Shown here piece after piece: positions 50,355-59,465 of a DNA stretch of 64,000 bases (position 1 is its first letter; each line of letters begins with the position of its first letter). The stretch lies in contig JAGCCU010000067.1 in NCBI GenBank assembly GCA_017651515.1, forward strand, positions 25,998 through 89,997, given 5' to 3'. This stretch comes from Muribaculaceae bacterium. Its GTDB lineage: Bacteria; Bacteroidota; Bacteroidia; Bacteroidales; Muribaculaceae. Position numbers and translations under genes: made by a program. The notes beneath the pieces were generated by a model. The model did no database searches. It was given only the letters and a program-made list of their open reading frames with translations, and was not told the DNA's origin.

Positions 50355-52187
50355 TTAAACGAGACTGAGTCGCATCTCGCATTTAGCACAGTCACATTCC
50401 ACACGCATCAGCACATTGCCGGAATGCAAGAACAGCGATTCTGGCAATTTCCGTGCATCAGCAGCACGGCGACATGCACCCAATTCACGGCGAAGGCAGT
50501 AGCGTGTGGTCATAACTACTCCGTCGTTTCTAGGTCGCACCTCAATAGCAGACTCTATTTTTTCTACCCCATGACTTTTATAAAACTCGCAAGCAAGGTG
50601 GTTCGCTACGTTGTCGGCACTTGTCAGAACATTTGTAAAATACTTGACATCGTGAAGCTCTGGCCTGCGCATTTCGACAGGGCGTATGATGCGCCATGCG
50701 CGGTCTAGATACTCTACCATCTCATGCCGTAGCTGAGACAATACCGATGCAGGGATGAAATATTCGCCCAGCAATTTAGCCTCATTTAAAATATAAATGG
50801 TATTGCCTAGTTTTGCCAATTCGGCTCGCTGACGCTCTGTCTGTGGTGAACGTGATTTTTCTAATGTCGGTACTTCCATGCTATGAGTTACTTGGCATCC
50901 GCGTTCATCAATAGCATCTATGCATAGCAGATTTCCAACGATGCGCAATGACACATCTACCCCGATGCGCCTATGCGCTGATGGTTTAGATAGCACATCG
51001 TTAAATTGCTTGTCAAAGGTGCGATATACCATCGTCCCACGCTTGATGGGGGTGGAGGAGTTAAGAACAATGTCGTTGCCGTGTACCTCGTTTATGCGTA
51101 CACCCGAAAATAATCCATCGGCGCCCATGAAACTCAATCCGTCACCATTGGAGATTGCTAATCCGCTCTCAAGCCTCAATATCGTTCCACGCACTTCGCG
51201 AACGCGCCCTAAAGGCTCACCAAGTGACTTTGGAGTGTCGAGCGAAGCCATGGTCAACGACTGTGGCGCAGGATGACCATCTAAAAAGTAATTGGTGAAC
51301 GAACGATTAAAACTACGTTCCAGCCTTGGCTCAAAAGTGAACGAAGACATGCCAAAGGATGAGCGCTTTAAATTTCTGCCACTACCGGCAATAATGCCGT
51401 CGAGCACTTGCCGATAGTATGCCACCACGTTTTTCACATACCCTACGTCCTTCAGACGGCCTTCAATTTTGAACGAACTGACGCCGGCATCAATCATTGC
51501 CTTCACACGGTCGCTCTGGTTCAGGTCTCGCAGAGAGAGCAGGTGTTTATTTGAAATGATTTTGTGGCCATTTGAATCTTCTAAATCATACGGCAAGCGA
51601 CATAATTGGGCGCACTCACCACGGTTGGCACTTCGGCCTTTGAACGCATAACTTGCCTGGCAACGGCCACTATAGCACACGCACAGTGCGCCATGAACAA
51701 ATGCCTCTAGAGGCACTTTCACAGCAGAATGTATTGCATTGATTTCATCTAGTGATAGTTCGCGTGCAAGCACCAATTGCGAACACCCTGCAGCTTCAAG
51801 AAATCTGGCTTTTTTAGGAGTGCGTATGTCACATTGAGTACTGGCATGAAGTGCTATGGGTGGTAGGTCAAGACGCAGCAATCCCATGTCTTGGATAATC
51901 AGTGCATCAACTCCGACTCGATACAAGCTATGCACAAGTCTTTCAACCTGTTTCAGCTCATTATCATAAACTATGGTGTTTACGGTGGCATAGATGTGGG
52001 CATTATATTGGTGGGCATAGTCGCACACTCGAGCTACATCGTCAATGCTGTTGCCCGCTTGTGCACGTGCTCCAAAACTTGTCGCACCCATATACACGGC
52101 ATCTGCGCCATGATTGATTGCTTCAATTGCTACATGAGCATCACGTGCAGGAGCCAATAACTCAATTTCTCTGATTTCTTGCTTCAC
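50355..52187 (-). CDS. Peptidase U32 family protein with C-terminal DUF3656 (RlhA-like)
   Basis: A 610-residue cytoplasmic protein. The U32 core (about 1-300) starts ELLAPARDAHVAIEAINHGADAVYMG and has the cysteine cluster HGALCVCYSGRC with RGECAQLCR near 165-195, which in this family holds an iron-sulphur centre. The DUF3656 domain follows (about 380-500). In E. coli the U32+DUF3656 protein RlhA hydroxylates C2501 of 23S rRNA; that role is likely but not proven here, and older annotations call it a collagenase-like protease. It starts with GTG (52187-52185). The -7 box ends only 5 bases upstream, so the mRNA may be leaderless. Confidence 0.88.
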   Translation of the reverse strand: MKQEIREIELLAPARDAHVAIEAINHGADAVYMGATSFGARAQAGNSIDDVARVCDYAHQYNAHIYATVNTIVYDNELKQVERLVHSLYRVGVDALIIQDMGLLRLDLPPIALHASTQCDIRTPKKARFLEAAGCSQLVLARELSLDEINAIHSAVKVPLEAFVHGALCVCYSGRCQASYAFKGRSANRGECAQLCRLPYDLEDSNGHKIISNKHLLSLRDLNQSDRVKAMIDAGVSSFKIEGRLKDVGYVKNVVAYYRQVLDGIIAGSGRNLKRSSFGMSSFTFEPRLERSFNRSFTNYFLDGHPAPQSLTMASLDTPKSLGEPLGRVREVRGTILRLESGLAISNGDGLSFMGADGLFSGVRINEVHGNDIVLNSSTPIKRGTMVYRTFDKQFNDVLSKPSAHRRIGVDVSLRIVGNLLCIDAIDERGCQVTHSMEVPTLEKSRSPQTERQRAELAKLGNTIYILNEAKLLGEYFIPASVLSQLRHEMVEYLDRAWRIIRPVEMRRPELHDVKYFTNVLTSADNVANHLACEFYKSHGVEKIESAIEVRPRNDGVVMTTRYCLRRELGACRRAADARKLPESLFLHSGNVLMRVECDCAKCEMRLSLV

Positions 52188-52191
52188 ATTG

Positions 52192-52222
52192 CGAAATTAG
52201 TGCAAGTTGAGCGAAATACAAA
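52192..52222 (-). promoter_or_regulatory. Promoter of the U32 family gene
   Basis: On the minus strand TTTG (52222-52219), 19-base spacer, TAATTTCG (52199-52192, one base off the consensus). Transcription would start about at the GTG codon. Confidence 0.6.
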
Positions 52223-52427
52223 ATTTTGAGCAGCAAATACAGAGAAAATCTGTGCAAACCGAATACAAAAGCAAGGTTACTTTGTTTTTTACATTTTTGT
52301 TTCTATGACACTGCCCATAACTTGCGGAATTGTGTTTATTTGGTGCTAGCCATGTTGACAGCAGATGTTAAACTTTATTAAAACGATGCTTTAATGGCTA
52401 TTTATCAATATTTGAGGACAAAGCAAG

Positions 52428-52459
52428 TTTGGTCAATCCAACTAAAAGCAGTACTTTTG
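52428..52459 (+). promoter_or_regulatory. Promoter of rplM-rpsI
   Basis: TTTG at 52428-52431, 20-base spacer, TACTTTTG at 52452-52459; leader of about 105 bases before the GTG start of rplM. Confidence 0.8.
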
Positions 52460-52570
52460 CACGCCGATTATATCCAGACAATCAGCCAGAGCAGTGCAAA
52501 AGCGGTATTTGGCCATATCGTCATGCAAGCGCAAAGGCTATTTAGTTAATTATTAATCAGAGAATTAAAA

Positions 52571-53050
52571 GTGGATACTTTAAGTTACAAAACCATCTCG
52601 GCTAAAGCCGAAACAGTACAAAAAGAATGGGTCGTGGTTGATGCCACCGACCAGGTTCTTGGCCGCTTGTGCTCGAAGGTTGCGAAAATCTTGCGAGGCA
52701 AGTACAAACCATGCTACACTCCTCACGTGGACTGTGGCGACAACGTGATCATAATCAATGCTGACAAAGTCGTGCTCACCGGCAACAAGTGGACTGACAA
52801 GCAGTATGTGCGTTACACAGGCTATCCCGGTGGACAGCGCTTTGCTACCCCATTGGTGCTTAAGCAGAAGTCTCTCAAGAAGGACCTCAAGCAAGGTATG
52901 CACCCACTGTTTATCCAGACTATCAAGGGTATGCTTCCCAAGAACCGTCTGGGCGCTCAATTGCTGAAGAATGTTCGCATCTACAATGGTTGCGAGCATC
53001 CACATGAGGCACAGAATCCAAAATTAATTGATATCAACACTCTCAAATAA
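52571..53050 (+). CDS. rplM: 50S ribosomal protein L13
   Basis: A 159-residue ribosomal protein that binds early in 50S assembly. It starts with GTG at 52571; no ATG is available, and MDTLSYKTISAK matches other Bacteroidales L13. Landmarks are WVVVDATDQVLGRLCSKVAKILRGK near 21-45, the GDNVIIINADKVVLTGNK segment and the C-terminal GCEHPHEAQNPK. rpsI follows 8 bases downstream, the usual L13-S9 pair. Confidence 0.97.
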   Translation: MDTLSYKTISAKAETVQKEWVVVDATDQVLGRLCSKVAKILRGKYKPCYTPHVDCGDNVIIINADKVVLTGNKWTDKQYVRYTGYPGGQRFATPLVLKQKSLKKDLKQGMHPLFIQTIKGMLPKNRLGAQLLKNVRIYNGCEHPHEAQNPKLIDINTLK

Positions 53051-53058
53051 TTGGAATT

Positions 53059-53445
53059 ATGGAAAGAATTAATGCAGTAGGTCGTCGTAAAGCCGCAGTT
53101 GCCCGTGTTTATTTCACCGAAGGCAACGGCCAGATCACAATCAACAAGCGTACACTGGATGAGTACTTCCCCAATCCAATTCTGCAATACATCGTCAAGC
53201 AGCCGCTTAATACGCTGGAAGCAACTGAGAAGTATGATATCAAGGTCAACCTGATGGGTGGCGGTTACAAGGGACAGGCCGAGGCTCTGCGTCTTGCCAT
53301 CGCCCGCGCACTGGTGAAGATCAACCCCGAAGACAAGAGCGCATTGCGCAAGGAAGGTTTCATGACTCGCGACCCACGTGCCGTAGAGCGCAAGAAACCA
53401 GGTCAGCCCAAGGCTCGCAAGCGTTTCCAGTTCAGCAAGCGTTAA
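53059..53445 (+). CDS. rpsI: 30S ribosomal protein S9
   Basis: A 128-residue protein with the family start INAVGRRKAAVARVYF, the central GGGYKGQAEALRLAIARAL and the conserved basic C-terminal tail ending RKRFQFSKR, which reaches the ribosomal P site. Cotranscribed with rplM. rpsB follows after a 171-base gap with two hairpins. Confidence 0.98.
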   Translation: MERINAVGRRKAAVARVYFTEGNGQITINKRTLDEYFPNPILQYIVKQPLNTLEATEKYDIKVNLMGGGYKGQAEALRLAIARALVKINPEDKSALRKEGFMTRDPRAVERKKPGQPKARKRFQFSKR

Positions 53446-53490
53446 TCTATTTACACATTATTTATATAATAGATTTCAACAAACGTCTTG

Positions 53491-53577
53491 CTCTAAGCTG
53501 TTACCAAGCAGCATAAAGAGTTTAGTATCCAAATCTCATAGACTCACACTGGGAACTGCGGTGGCTACTATGAGATT
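53491..53577 (+). promoter_or_regulatory. Structured leader of rpsB, candidate autoregulatory element
   Basis: Two hairpins stand in the gap before rpsB. The first pairs CTCT (53491-53494) with AGAG (53517-53520) and GCTG (53497-53500) with CAGC (53509-53512). The second has a perfect 10-bp stem, AATCTCATAG (53532-53541) with CTATGAGATT (53568-53577), and a 26-base GC-richer loop with the purine bulge GGGAACTGCGG. No T run follows. Ribosomal protein leaders that bind their own product look like this; S2 is known to regulate rpsB-tsf in proteobacteria. Confidence 0.5.
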
Positions 53578-53616
53578 GATTAAGTTGAATGTAAACTAAA
53601 AAACAAAACAATTAAA

Positions 53617-54486
53617 ATGCAAACACCAACTTTCGACCAGATGCTGGAGGCAACCTGCCACTTTGGTCACCTTAAGCGCAAATGGAACCCTGCTATGGCT
53701 CCCTATATCTTCATGGAGCGTAACGGTATCCACATTATTGATTTATATAAGACTCAGGCCAAACTTGAAGAGGCTGCAAACGCACTGAAGAACATCGTGA
53801 AGAGCGGTAAGAAAGTGCTTTTCGTTGCCACTAAAAAGCAAGCCAAGCAGGTCGTTGCCGATCGCGCTACTTCTGTCGGTATGCCTTACGTTATCGAACG
53901 CTGGCCCGGCGGTATGCTCACTAACTTCCCCACTATCCGTAAGGCTGTGAAGAAGATGGCTTCCATCGACAAGATGGAGAAGGACGGCACATTCGACAAC
54001 ATGTCGAAGCGTGAGAAACTGCAAATCACTCGTCAACGTGCTAAGTTGGAGAAGAACCTTGGTTCTATTGCCGACCTCAATCGTCTGCCCAGCGCACTGT
54101 TCGTTATCGACGTGATGAAAGAGCACATTGCCGTAGCTGAAGCTAACCGTTTGGGTATTCCTGTGTTCGGTATCGTTGATACCAACAGTGATCCCGACAA
54201 CATTGACTTCGTAATCCCTGCAAATGACGATGCTTCAAAGTCTATCGATCTGATTCTTGCAACTGTATGCGAGGCCATCAACGAAGGCATTGAGGAACGT
54301 AAGATTGAGAGAATCGACAACAAGGACGAGGAAGCTCCCGCTGAGGAAGAAAAGCCACGCCGCGCTCGTGTACGCCGTCGCGTAGCTGAAGAAGCTCCTG
54401 CTGAAGAGGCACCTGTTGCTGAAGCTCCAGTAGAAGAGGCTCCTGCAGAGGCTCCTGCAGAAGAAGAGGCTCCCGCCGCTGAATAA
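53617..54486 (+). CDS. rpsB: 30S ribosomal protein S2
   Basis: A 289-residue protein. The S2 domain (1-228) has QMLEATCHFGHLKRKWNPAM near 8-27, the family ERWPGGMLTNFPTI near 100-113 and the C-terminal DTNSDPDNIDFVIPANDDASKSI near 188-210. A low-complexity tail of about 50 residues made of Ala, Glu and Pro with a basic RRARVRRRV island follows (about 238-289); such tails are common on Bacteroidetes S2. tsf is next, as in nearly all bacteria. Confidence 0.97.
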   Translation: MQTPTFDQMLEATCHFGHLKRKWNPAMAPYIFMERNGIHIIDLYKTQAKLEEAANALKNIVKSGKKVLFVATKKQAKQVVADRATSVGMPYVIERWPGGMLTNFPTIRKAVKKMASIDKMEKDGTFDNMSKREKLQITRQRAKLEKNLGSIADLNRLPSALFVIDVMKEHIAVAEANRLGIPVFGIVDTNSDPDNIDFVIPANDDASKSIDLILATVCEAINEGIEERKIERIDNKDEEAPAEEEKPRRARVRRRVAEEAPAEEAPVAEAPVEEAPAEAPAEEEAPAAE

Positions 54487-54508
54487 GCCGAAGAGATTCA
54501 AACCATAC

Positions 54509-54574
54509 CGCGAATTTCACGAGTTTCAGCAATGCGGGGCTCTTATAAATCAAGTCCTGAATGGAGAATTCGCG
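54509..54574 (+). repeat. Inverted repeat between rpsB and tsf
   Basis: CGCGAATT (54509-54516) and AATTCGCG (54567-54574) are perfect inverse copies 50 bases apart in the 135-base gap. With the inner hairpin they could form an intercistronic structure. No T run follows, so transcription probably continues into tsf. Confidence 0.5.
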
Positions 54575-54621
54575 AAATTTGTGGTAATTTTTAAACAATA
54601 ACAATTAAAACAATCATTACA

Positions 54622-55614
54622 ATGGCTGTAACAATTAATGACATAAAGAAACTGCGCGACATGACCGGTGCAGGTCTGAGCGACTGCAAGAAGGCTCTTA
54701 TCGAAGCCGAGAACGACATGGACAAGGCAATGGAGCTTATCCGCAAGCGTGGCCAGGCTATCGCTGCAAAGCGTGAAGACCGTAATGCTGCACAGGGTAT
54801 CTCTATCGGTAAGTCTGTTGGTGACTTCGCTGCTATCGTTGCACTGAAGTGCGAAACCGACTTCGTTGCTAAGAACGAGAAGTTCGTCACTTTGGCAAAG
54901 AACATTCTTGAAGCTGCTGTGGCAGCACGTGCCAAGAATGTGGACGAAGTAAATGCACTTACTATCGACGGCAAGAACGTTCCTGAGGCTATCACTGCTC
55001 TGAGTGGTATTACCGGTGAGAAGATGGAACTTGGTGCATATGAGTGCCTCGAAGCTCCCGCCACCGTATGCTACAACCACTTCAACGGCATGCTGGCTGC
55101 TATCGTTGCCTTCAACAAGGAACTCGACGGTGAAGTAGCTAAGGGTATCGCCATGCAAGTGGCTTCGATGAACCCGATCAAGGCTACACGTGACCAGATT
55201 CCACAGGAGACAATCGACAACGAGCTTCGTCTGGCTATTGACAAGACCAAGGCTGAGCAGGTTCAGAAGGCTGTTGAAGTTGCCCTCAAGAAGGCAGGTT
55301 TCAATGCTTACTATTGCGCTACCGAAGAACACCAGGAAGAGGCTGTTCGCAAGGGTTACATGACCGAGGAGCAACTCGCTGAGGCTAAGAAAATCATGGC
55401 TGACACAGCTGCTGCAAAAGAGGCTAACATGCCCGAGCAGATGATTCAGAACATCGCACAAGGTCGTCTCAACAAGTTCTATCAGGAGAACGTGCTCATG
55501 GAGCAGGTTTACGAAGCTGGTGAGAACAAGGAGACCGTGGCTCAATTCCTCGCCAAGAGCGACAAGGAACTCAAGGCTATCGACCTGAAGCGTGTAAATC
55601 TTAACGTTGACTAA
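54622..55614 (+). CDS. tsf: Elongation factor Ts
   Basis: A 330-residue nucleotide-exchange factor for EF-Tu. The N-terminal UBA-like domain has IKKLRDMTGAGLSDCKKAL near 7-25; the core begins with the conserved ALKCETDFVAKNEKF near 74-88. The chain is about 50 residues longer than E. coli EF-Ts, the extra length lying in the second half, as in relatives. A strong antisense open frame over the gene is an effect of its codon bias. A terminator follows at 55644. Confidence 0.97.
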   Translation: MAVTINDIKKLRDMTGAGLSDCKKALIEAENDMDKAMELIRKRGQAIAAKREDRNAAQGISIGKSVGDFAAIVALKCETDFVAKNEKFVTLAKNILEAAVAARAKNVDEVNALTIDGKNVPEAITALSGITGEKMELGAYECLEAPATVCYNHFNGMLAAIVAFNKELDGEVAKGIAMQVASMNPIKATRDQIPQETIDNELRLAIDKTKAEQVQKAVEVALKKAGFNAYYCATEEHQEEAVRKGYMTEEQLAEAKKIMADTAAAKEANMPEQMIQNIAQGRLNKFYQENVLMEQVYEAGENKETVAQFLAKSDKELKAIDLKRVNLNVD

Positions 55615-55643
55615 GTATTTAGGGAGTTAATAATGTTTGTATG

Positions 55644-55682
55644 GAGAGGAGACTGCCGAAATGGCAATCTCCTCTCTTTTTA
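55644..55682 (+). terminator. Terminator after tsf
   Basis: GAGAGGAGA-C-TGCC (55644-55657) pairs with GGCA-A-TCTCCTCTC (55663-55677) across one mismatch, then five T. Confidence 0.93.
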
Positions 55683-55729
55683 ACTTATATGCTATGGATT
55701 CTCAACCCGAATCGATTATTCGATCGTGT

Positions 55730-57418
55730 TCAGACATCTTTATGAATCATCAGCCTTGCCTCAACAACGTTAAGAACATAGTCTGCAAGTCTCTCACACT
55801 CACTAATCAAGTCTATATACATAGTGCTGATTCGATATGAATATACCTTATTGTCAACATCTGAAACATTCTTATCTTTCAGATTATTGCGCATCGTGTT
55901 GATTTGCGTTTCGATTTCAGCAGTACGGTCTATAGTCAAATCTTCACGTTCTATATTCATCATCGAGTTCATCTCGGTTAGAGCATCATCAGTAAGAGCC
56001 ATCATTTTTCGCACGTTATCATACTGTTCTTCGGTGAAGTCTTCCTTTCCTGAATGACGGTGCTTTATTGTACGTGCCAGATTGTAACATGAGTCGCCAA
56101 CGCTCTCTATCTCGCTAATCATTCGCATCATAGAGCGTACCTTTGCCTTGGAGTCATCGCTCAGGTGAGAATTACTTACATCTTCCAGATAGCGTGCGAT
56201 TTCCATTTCCATCTTGTCGGAACGATCCTCTAGTTTCTTGATGTGTTCAAACGCCTTGTCAAACTTGTCGTTATCGGTCTCATCAAGCAGATTGCGCACC
56301 AATCCGAACATGTTCTGCGTGCGTTCTCCATATTGCCCGATTTCCCGCTGTGCCTGAAGAACGGCAATTTCAGGTGTACGTATAATACCTCCTTGTATAT
56401 AGCGCAATGTGAAGTCTTCCTCTTCTGATTCATTTTTAGACTTGATTACCCAGCATACGACTCGCTCAATCAACGGAATAAACCCAATTAGTATTGCAGT
56501 ATTGATCACGTTGAAAGCTGTGTGAAATGCCGCTAATGCAAAAGAAAGTCGAGCCGGACTCTGAGATGAAGCCGCAGGATCAAGACCCACAAGCCCACAT
56601 GCAAAATTGATGAATGGTTTGAATATAATCAGAACCCACACCACGCCGAATACGTTAAAGAACATGTGAGCTAATGCTGCACGGCGTGCCTGAGTGTTGG
56701 CACTGAGTGCAGCAAGATTAGACGTAACCGTTGTACCAATGTTCTCACCAAGCACCAACGCTATACCCTGATAGATAGGTAACACGCCAGTAGAACACAG
56801 TATCATTGTGATAGCCATAACAGCTGCCGATGATTGAACGCAGAATGTTAGCACACCACCAAGCAACAGGAACGTTATGGTAGTCAGGAACGAATCGGGA
56901 CTAAACGATGAAAAGAAATTAAGCACCGCCTGATTTTCCCCAAGCTGCATTTCCACTCCAGTCATGCGAAGTGTGCCCAATCCCAAAAGTAAGAATGACA
57001 AACCAAATAGAAAATCGCCTATGAAACGATATTTCTTCAGGTAGATGAGTACTATACCCAACAGGAATGCAGGATAGACACAGTTTGTTATATCGAATGA
57101 GAAACCGGCCGACATAATCCATGCTGTGAGCGTCGTACCAATATTCGCACCCATTATCACAGAAATAGCCTGTGCAAGCGTCAATAATCCAGCATTGACA
57201 AACGACACAGTCATCACCGTTGTAGCAGTACTAGACTGAACAGATGCCGTGACAAGCATGCCGGTAAGTACTCCAGTAAAGCGGTTGGTGGTCATTGCGC
57301 CAAGCACATGACGCAACTGGGGACCCGCCATCTTCTGCAAACTATCACTCATAGATTTCATACCGAACATGAGCAAAGCCAGAGACCCCAGTAACTTAAG
57401 TATTATCCAAATAGACAT
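55730..57418 (-). CDS. Na/Pi cotransporter family protein with PhoU-like domain
   Basis: A 562-residue inner-membrane protein for sodium-coupled phosphate movement (NptA/YjbB group). ATG at 57418 is preferred because it starts the first membrane helix; the frame upstream overlaps the promoter. The duplicated transport core has two QSS motifs: QSSTATTVMTVSF at 61-73 and QSSAAVMAITMIL near 205-217, plus a GANIGTT/GENIGTT pair. Residues about 345-555 are a helical PhoU-like cytoplasmic domain (EQYDNVRKMMALTDDALTEMN). Own consensus promoter at 57480-57449. Confidence 0.93.
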   Translation of the reverse strand: MSIWIILKLLGSLALLMFGMKSMSDSLQKMAGPQLRHVLGAMTTNRFTGVLTGMLVTASVQSSTATTVMTVSFVNAGLLTLAQAISVIMGANIGTTLTAWIMSAGFSFDITNCVYPAFLLGIVLIYLKKYRFIGDFLFGLSFLLLGLGTLRMTGVEMQLGENQAVLNFFSSFSPDSFLTTITFLLLGGVLTFCVQSSAAVMAITMILCSTGVLPIYQGIALVLGENIGTTVTSNLAALSANTQARRAALAHMFFNVFGVVWVLIIFKPFINFACGLVGLDPAASSQSPARLSFALAAFHTAFNVINTAILIGFIPLIERVVCWVIKSKNESEEEDFTLRYIQGGIIRTPEIAVLQAQREIGQYGERTQNMFGLVRNLLDETDNDKFDKAFEHIKKLEDRSDKMEMEIARYLEDVSNSHLSDDSKAKVRSMMRMISEIESVGDSCYNLARTIKHRHSGKEDFTEEQYDNVRKMMALTDDALTEMNSMMNIEREDLTIDRTAEIETQINTMRNNLKDKNVSDVDNKVYSYRISTMYIDLISECERLADYVLNVVEARLMIHKDV

Positions 57419-57448
57419 AAAAAAGTAAGAATAGTGATATTTGATTTG

Positions 57449-57480
57449 CAAATGTAATAATAGAAAAGCAATTACACAAA
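57449..57480 (-). promoter_or_regulatory. Promoter of the Na/Pi cotransporter gene
   Basis: On the minus strand TTTG (57480-57477), 20-base spacer, TACATTTG (57456-57449). Confidence 0.8.
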
Positions 57481-57536
57481 CTATTTCATCATATTATTAT
57501 TAACAATCATTTAATTTACACACAATGGTGAAGTTT

Positions 57537-57568
57537 CTTGCTTTATTGCAAAAATATCACTAACTTTG
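57537..57568 (+). promoter_or_regulatory. Promoter of the DUF5063 gene
   Basis: TAACTTTG at 57561-57568 with CTTG at 57537-57540 (20-base spacer); ATG 24 bases downstream. Confidence 0.6.
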
Positions 57569-57592
57569 CACAACTCAGCAATAATAGTTACA

Positions 57593-58123
57593 ATGAGTGA
57601 AAATGACATCAAACTTGAGCCGAATGAATTGGCATTCATTGCATTGACTAATGAGTATTGCCAAACCATTGAAAAGGCCGCCGAAGGCATCGATCGTGAC
57701 ACGTTTGTAAAAACGATGACGAAACTGCTGCCACGCATCTACATTAGTGCGAATGACATTGATATGAACCCCATGGCCAATGTCTATATCGACTCTGCTC
57801 TTGATGAGACTGCCTACGAACAGATACGAGATACAATTTCACAAGTGATGGCCGATGAAGACATCTATCTTGAAGTTTTCCTCGATGACATGAAGTACAG
57901 CGACACTCCTATTTCGGCAAGCATCTCTGAAAACCTTGCCGACTTATATCAAGAGTTCTACAATCTGGTTAATGCCGTACAATATGCTACCACCAGCGAC
58001 CAGTCCGACCTGCTGGGACTGTGCTATGAGAATTTCACTGACTACTGGGGCCAAACTCTTGTCAATGTGCTGCGCGCCTTGCACAATGTGCGATATACGG
58101 CAATCTATAACAATGACTTTTAA
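57593..58123 (+). CDS. DUF5063 domain protein
   Basis: A 176-residue acidic, all-helical cytoplasmic protein. The ATG at 57593 (MSENDIKLEPNELAFIALTNEYC) fits the family better than the start 27 bases upstream, which would lie in the promoter. Typical stretches are TFVKTMTKLLPRIYISA near 39-55 and the C-terminal LCYENFTDYWGQTLVNVLRALH. The family is common in Bacteroidetes and has no known activity; no catalytic motif is visible. The M18 aminopeptidase starts 18 bases after its stop, so the two are likely cotranscribed. Confidence 0.85.
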   Translation: MSENDIKLEPNELAFIALTNEYCQTIEKAAEGIDRDTFVKTMTKLLPRIYISANDIDMNPMANVYIDSALDETAYEQIRDTISQVMADEDIYLEVFLDDMKYSDTPISASISENLADLYQEFYNLVNAVQYATTSDQSDLLGLCYENFTDYWGQTLVNVLRALHNVRYTAIYNNDF

Positions 58124-58141
58124 CCTCTAAACAATAAATAT

Positions 58142-59443
58142 ATGATTAAGACCCACCCATACGTCAAATCACTGATGCAATTCATGGATGCAAGTCCGTG
58201 CAACTTTCTTGCTGTACAGAGCATGAAAGATATTCTTATTGCCAACGGTTTCACTGAGCGTCGCCTTGATGATAAACTTGCGTGGAAAGTCGGTGATAAG
58301 TTTTTCATTACCAAAAATGATTCGGCTCTCTTTGCTTTCAAATTAGGCAAGAAGAAACCAGACGAGACTGGCTTCAAGATTATTGCTGCACATAGTGACT
58401 CGCCTTGCTTCCGCATCAAACCTCATGCCGAAATGCACGGTGAGGGGGGAATTGTCCGCCTTAATACCGAAGTATATGGTGGTCCTATTCTCTACACTTG
58501 GTTTGATAGGCCGCTGTCAATTGCTGGCCGAGTGATTATCAAGGGTAAGGATGCACTACATCCCAAGACTATGCTAATAAAGATCGACAGGCCGCTGATG
58601 AGCATATCTCACCTTGCTATTCATTTTAATCGTGCAGTGAATGATGGCAACAAACTGTCGAAACAAACCGATATGCTTCCCATTATAGCTAAGGTTAATG
58701 ACAAGCTTGAAAGTGAGAATATGCTGTTAAAGCTTGTTGCCAGTGAATTGAAAATCAAGATTGATGAGATTCTCGATTTCGACTTGATGCTTTATGATAC
58801 CGAAAAGGCTTGTCTGTTTGGGTTAAACAACGAGTTTATATCATGTGGTCGTCTCGATGACCTGAGCATGGCACATGCAGGCATAACAGCCATTATAGAA
58901 GCTAAAGACGACAAGGCAACCTGCGTTACAGCCATCTTTGATAATGAGGAAACCGGTAGTGGCACTAAGCAAGGTGCCGGCTCTCCAGTGCTTGCCAATA
59001 TCCTGCTCCGGCTCACCGTGGCATCAGGTGGCAATTATGACGCATTCAGTCGAGCAATAGCCAAATCGTTCATGATTTCGGCCGACAATGCACACGCTTT
59101 CCACCCCAACTATGCATCCAAGTATGATCCAACTAATCACCCGGCTCTGGGCGACGGACCTTGCATCAAAATCAATGCCAATTGCAAGTATATGAGTGAT
59201 GCTCATTCTGCAGCCATTTTCCGAAGTCTGTGCGAAGCTGCCGGGCAACCGTTCCAATACTTCGTCAACCATAGCGACGTGGCCGGCGGATCAACTCTAG
59301 GCAACATCCTTACTGGACAAATGGACATTGAAGGAGTAGACGTTGGTAATCCATTGCTCGCCATGCATTCGGCACGCGAAACAGCATCAGTTGCCGATCA
59401 CATAGCAATGATTGAGGTAATGAAGAAATTCTTTGATAAATAA
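58142..59443 (+). CDS. M18 family aminopeptidase
   Basis: A 433-residue cytoplasmic metallopeptidase that removes N-terminal (often acidic) residues from peptides. Metal and catalytic residues stand in the family order: AAHSDSP near 81-87, IFDNEETGSGTKQGAGS near 263-279, SADNAHAFHPNY near 310-321 and NHSDVAGGSTLGNI near 373-386. Length is typical for the dodecameric M18 enzymes (aspartyl aminopeptidase, ApeB). It lies between the DUF5063 gene and the phosphohexomutase. Confidence 0.94.
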   Translation: MIKTHPYVKSLMQFMDASPCNFLAVQSMKDILIANGFTERRLDDKLAWKVGDKFFITKNDSALFAFKLGKKKPDETGFKIIAAHSDSPCFRIKPHAEMHGEGGIVRLNTEVYGGPILYTWFDRPLSIAGRVIIKGKDALHPKTMLIKIDRPLMSISHLAIHFNRAVNDGNKLSKQTDMLPIIAKVNDKLESENMLLKLVASELKIKIDEILDFDLMLYDTEKACLFGLNNEFISCGRLDDLSMAHAGITAIIEAKDDKATCVTAIFDNEETGSGTKQGAGSPVLANILLRLTVASGGNYDAFSRAIAKSFMISADNAHAFHPNYASKYDPTNHPALGDGPCIKINANCKYMSDAHSAAIFRSLCEAAGQPFQYFVNHSDVAGGSTLGNILTGQMDIEGVDVGNPLLAMHSARETASVADHIAMIEVMKKFFDK

Positions 59444-59465
59444 AATCCTATAAAATATTACCACT

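Larger units (their letters stand above)
52188..52570. other. 383-base divergent intergenic region between the U32 gene and rplM
   Basis: It has one promoter at each end (52222-52192 minus, 52428-52459 plus) and about 200 AT-rich bases between them without a recognised element. The rplM leader (about 52465-52570) contains GCCA (52483-52486) that could pair with TGGC (52510-52513) around an A-rich loop; the structure is weak and not recognised as a known L13 leader. Confidence 0.5.

Noticed and set aside
54550-55545. 331-codon minus-strand frame over tsf
   Set aside because: It covers the antisense of EF-Ts almost exactly and arises from the strong codon bias of a highly expressed gene; its product is Leu/Ser/Cys-rich with no family.
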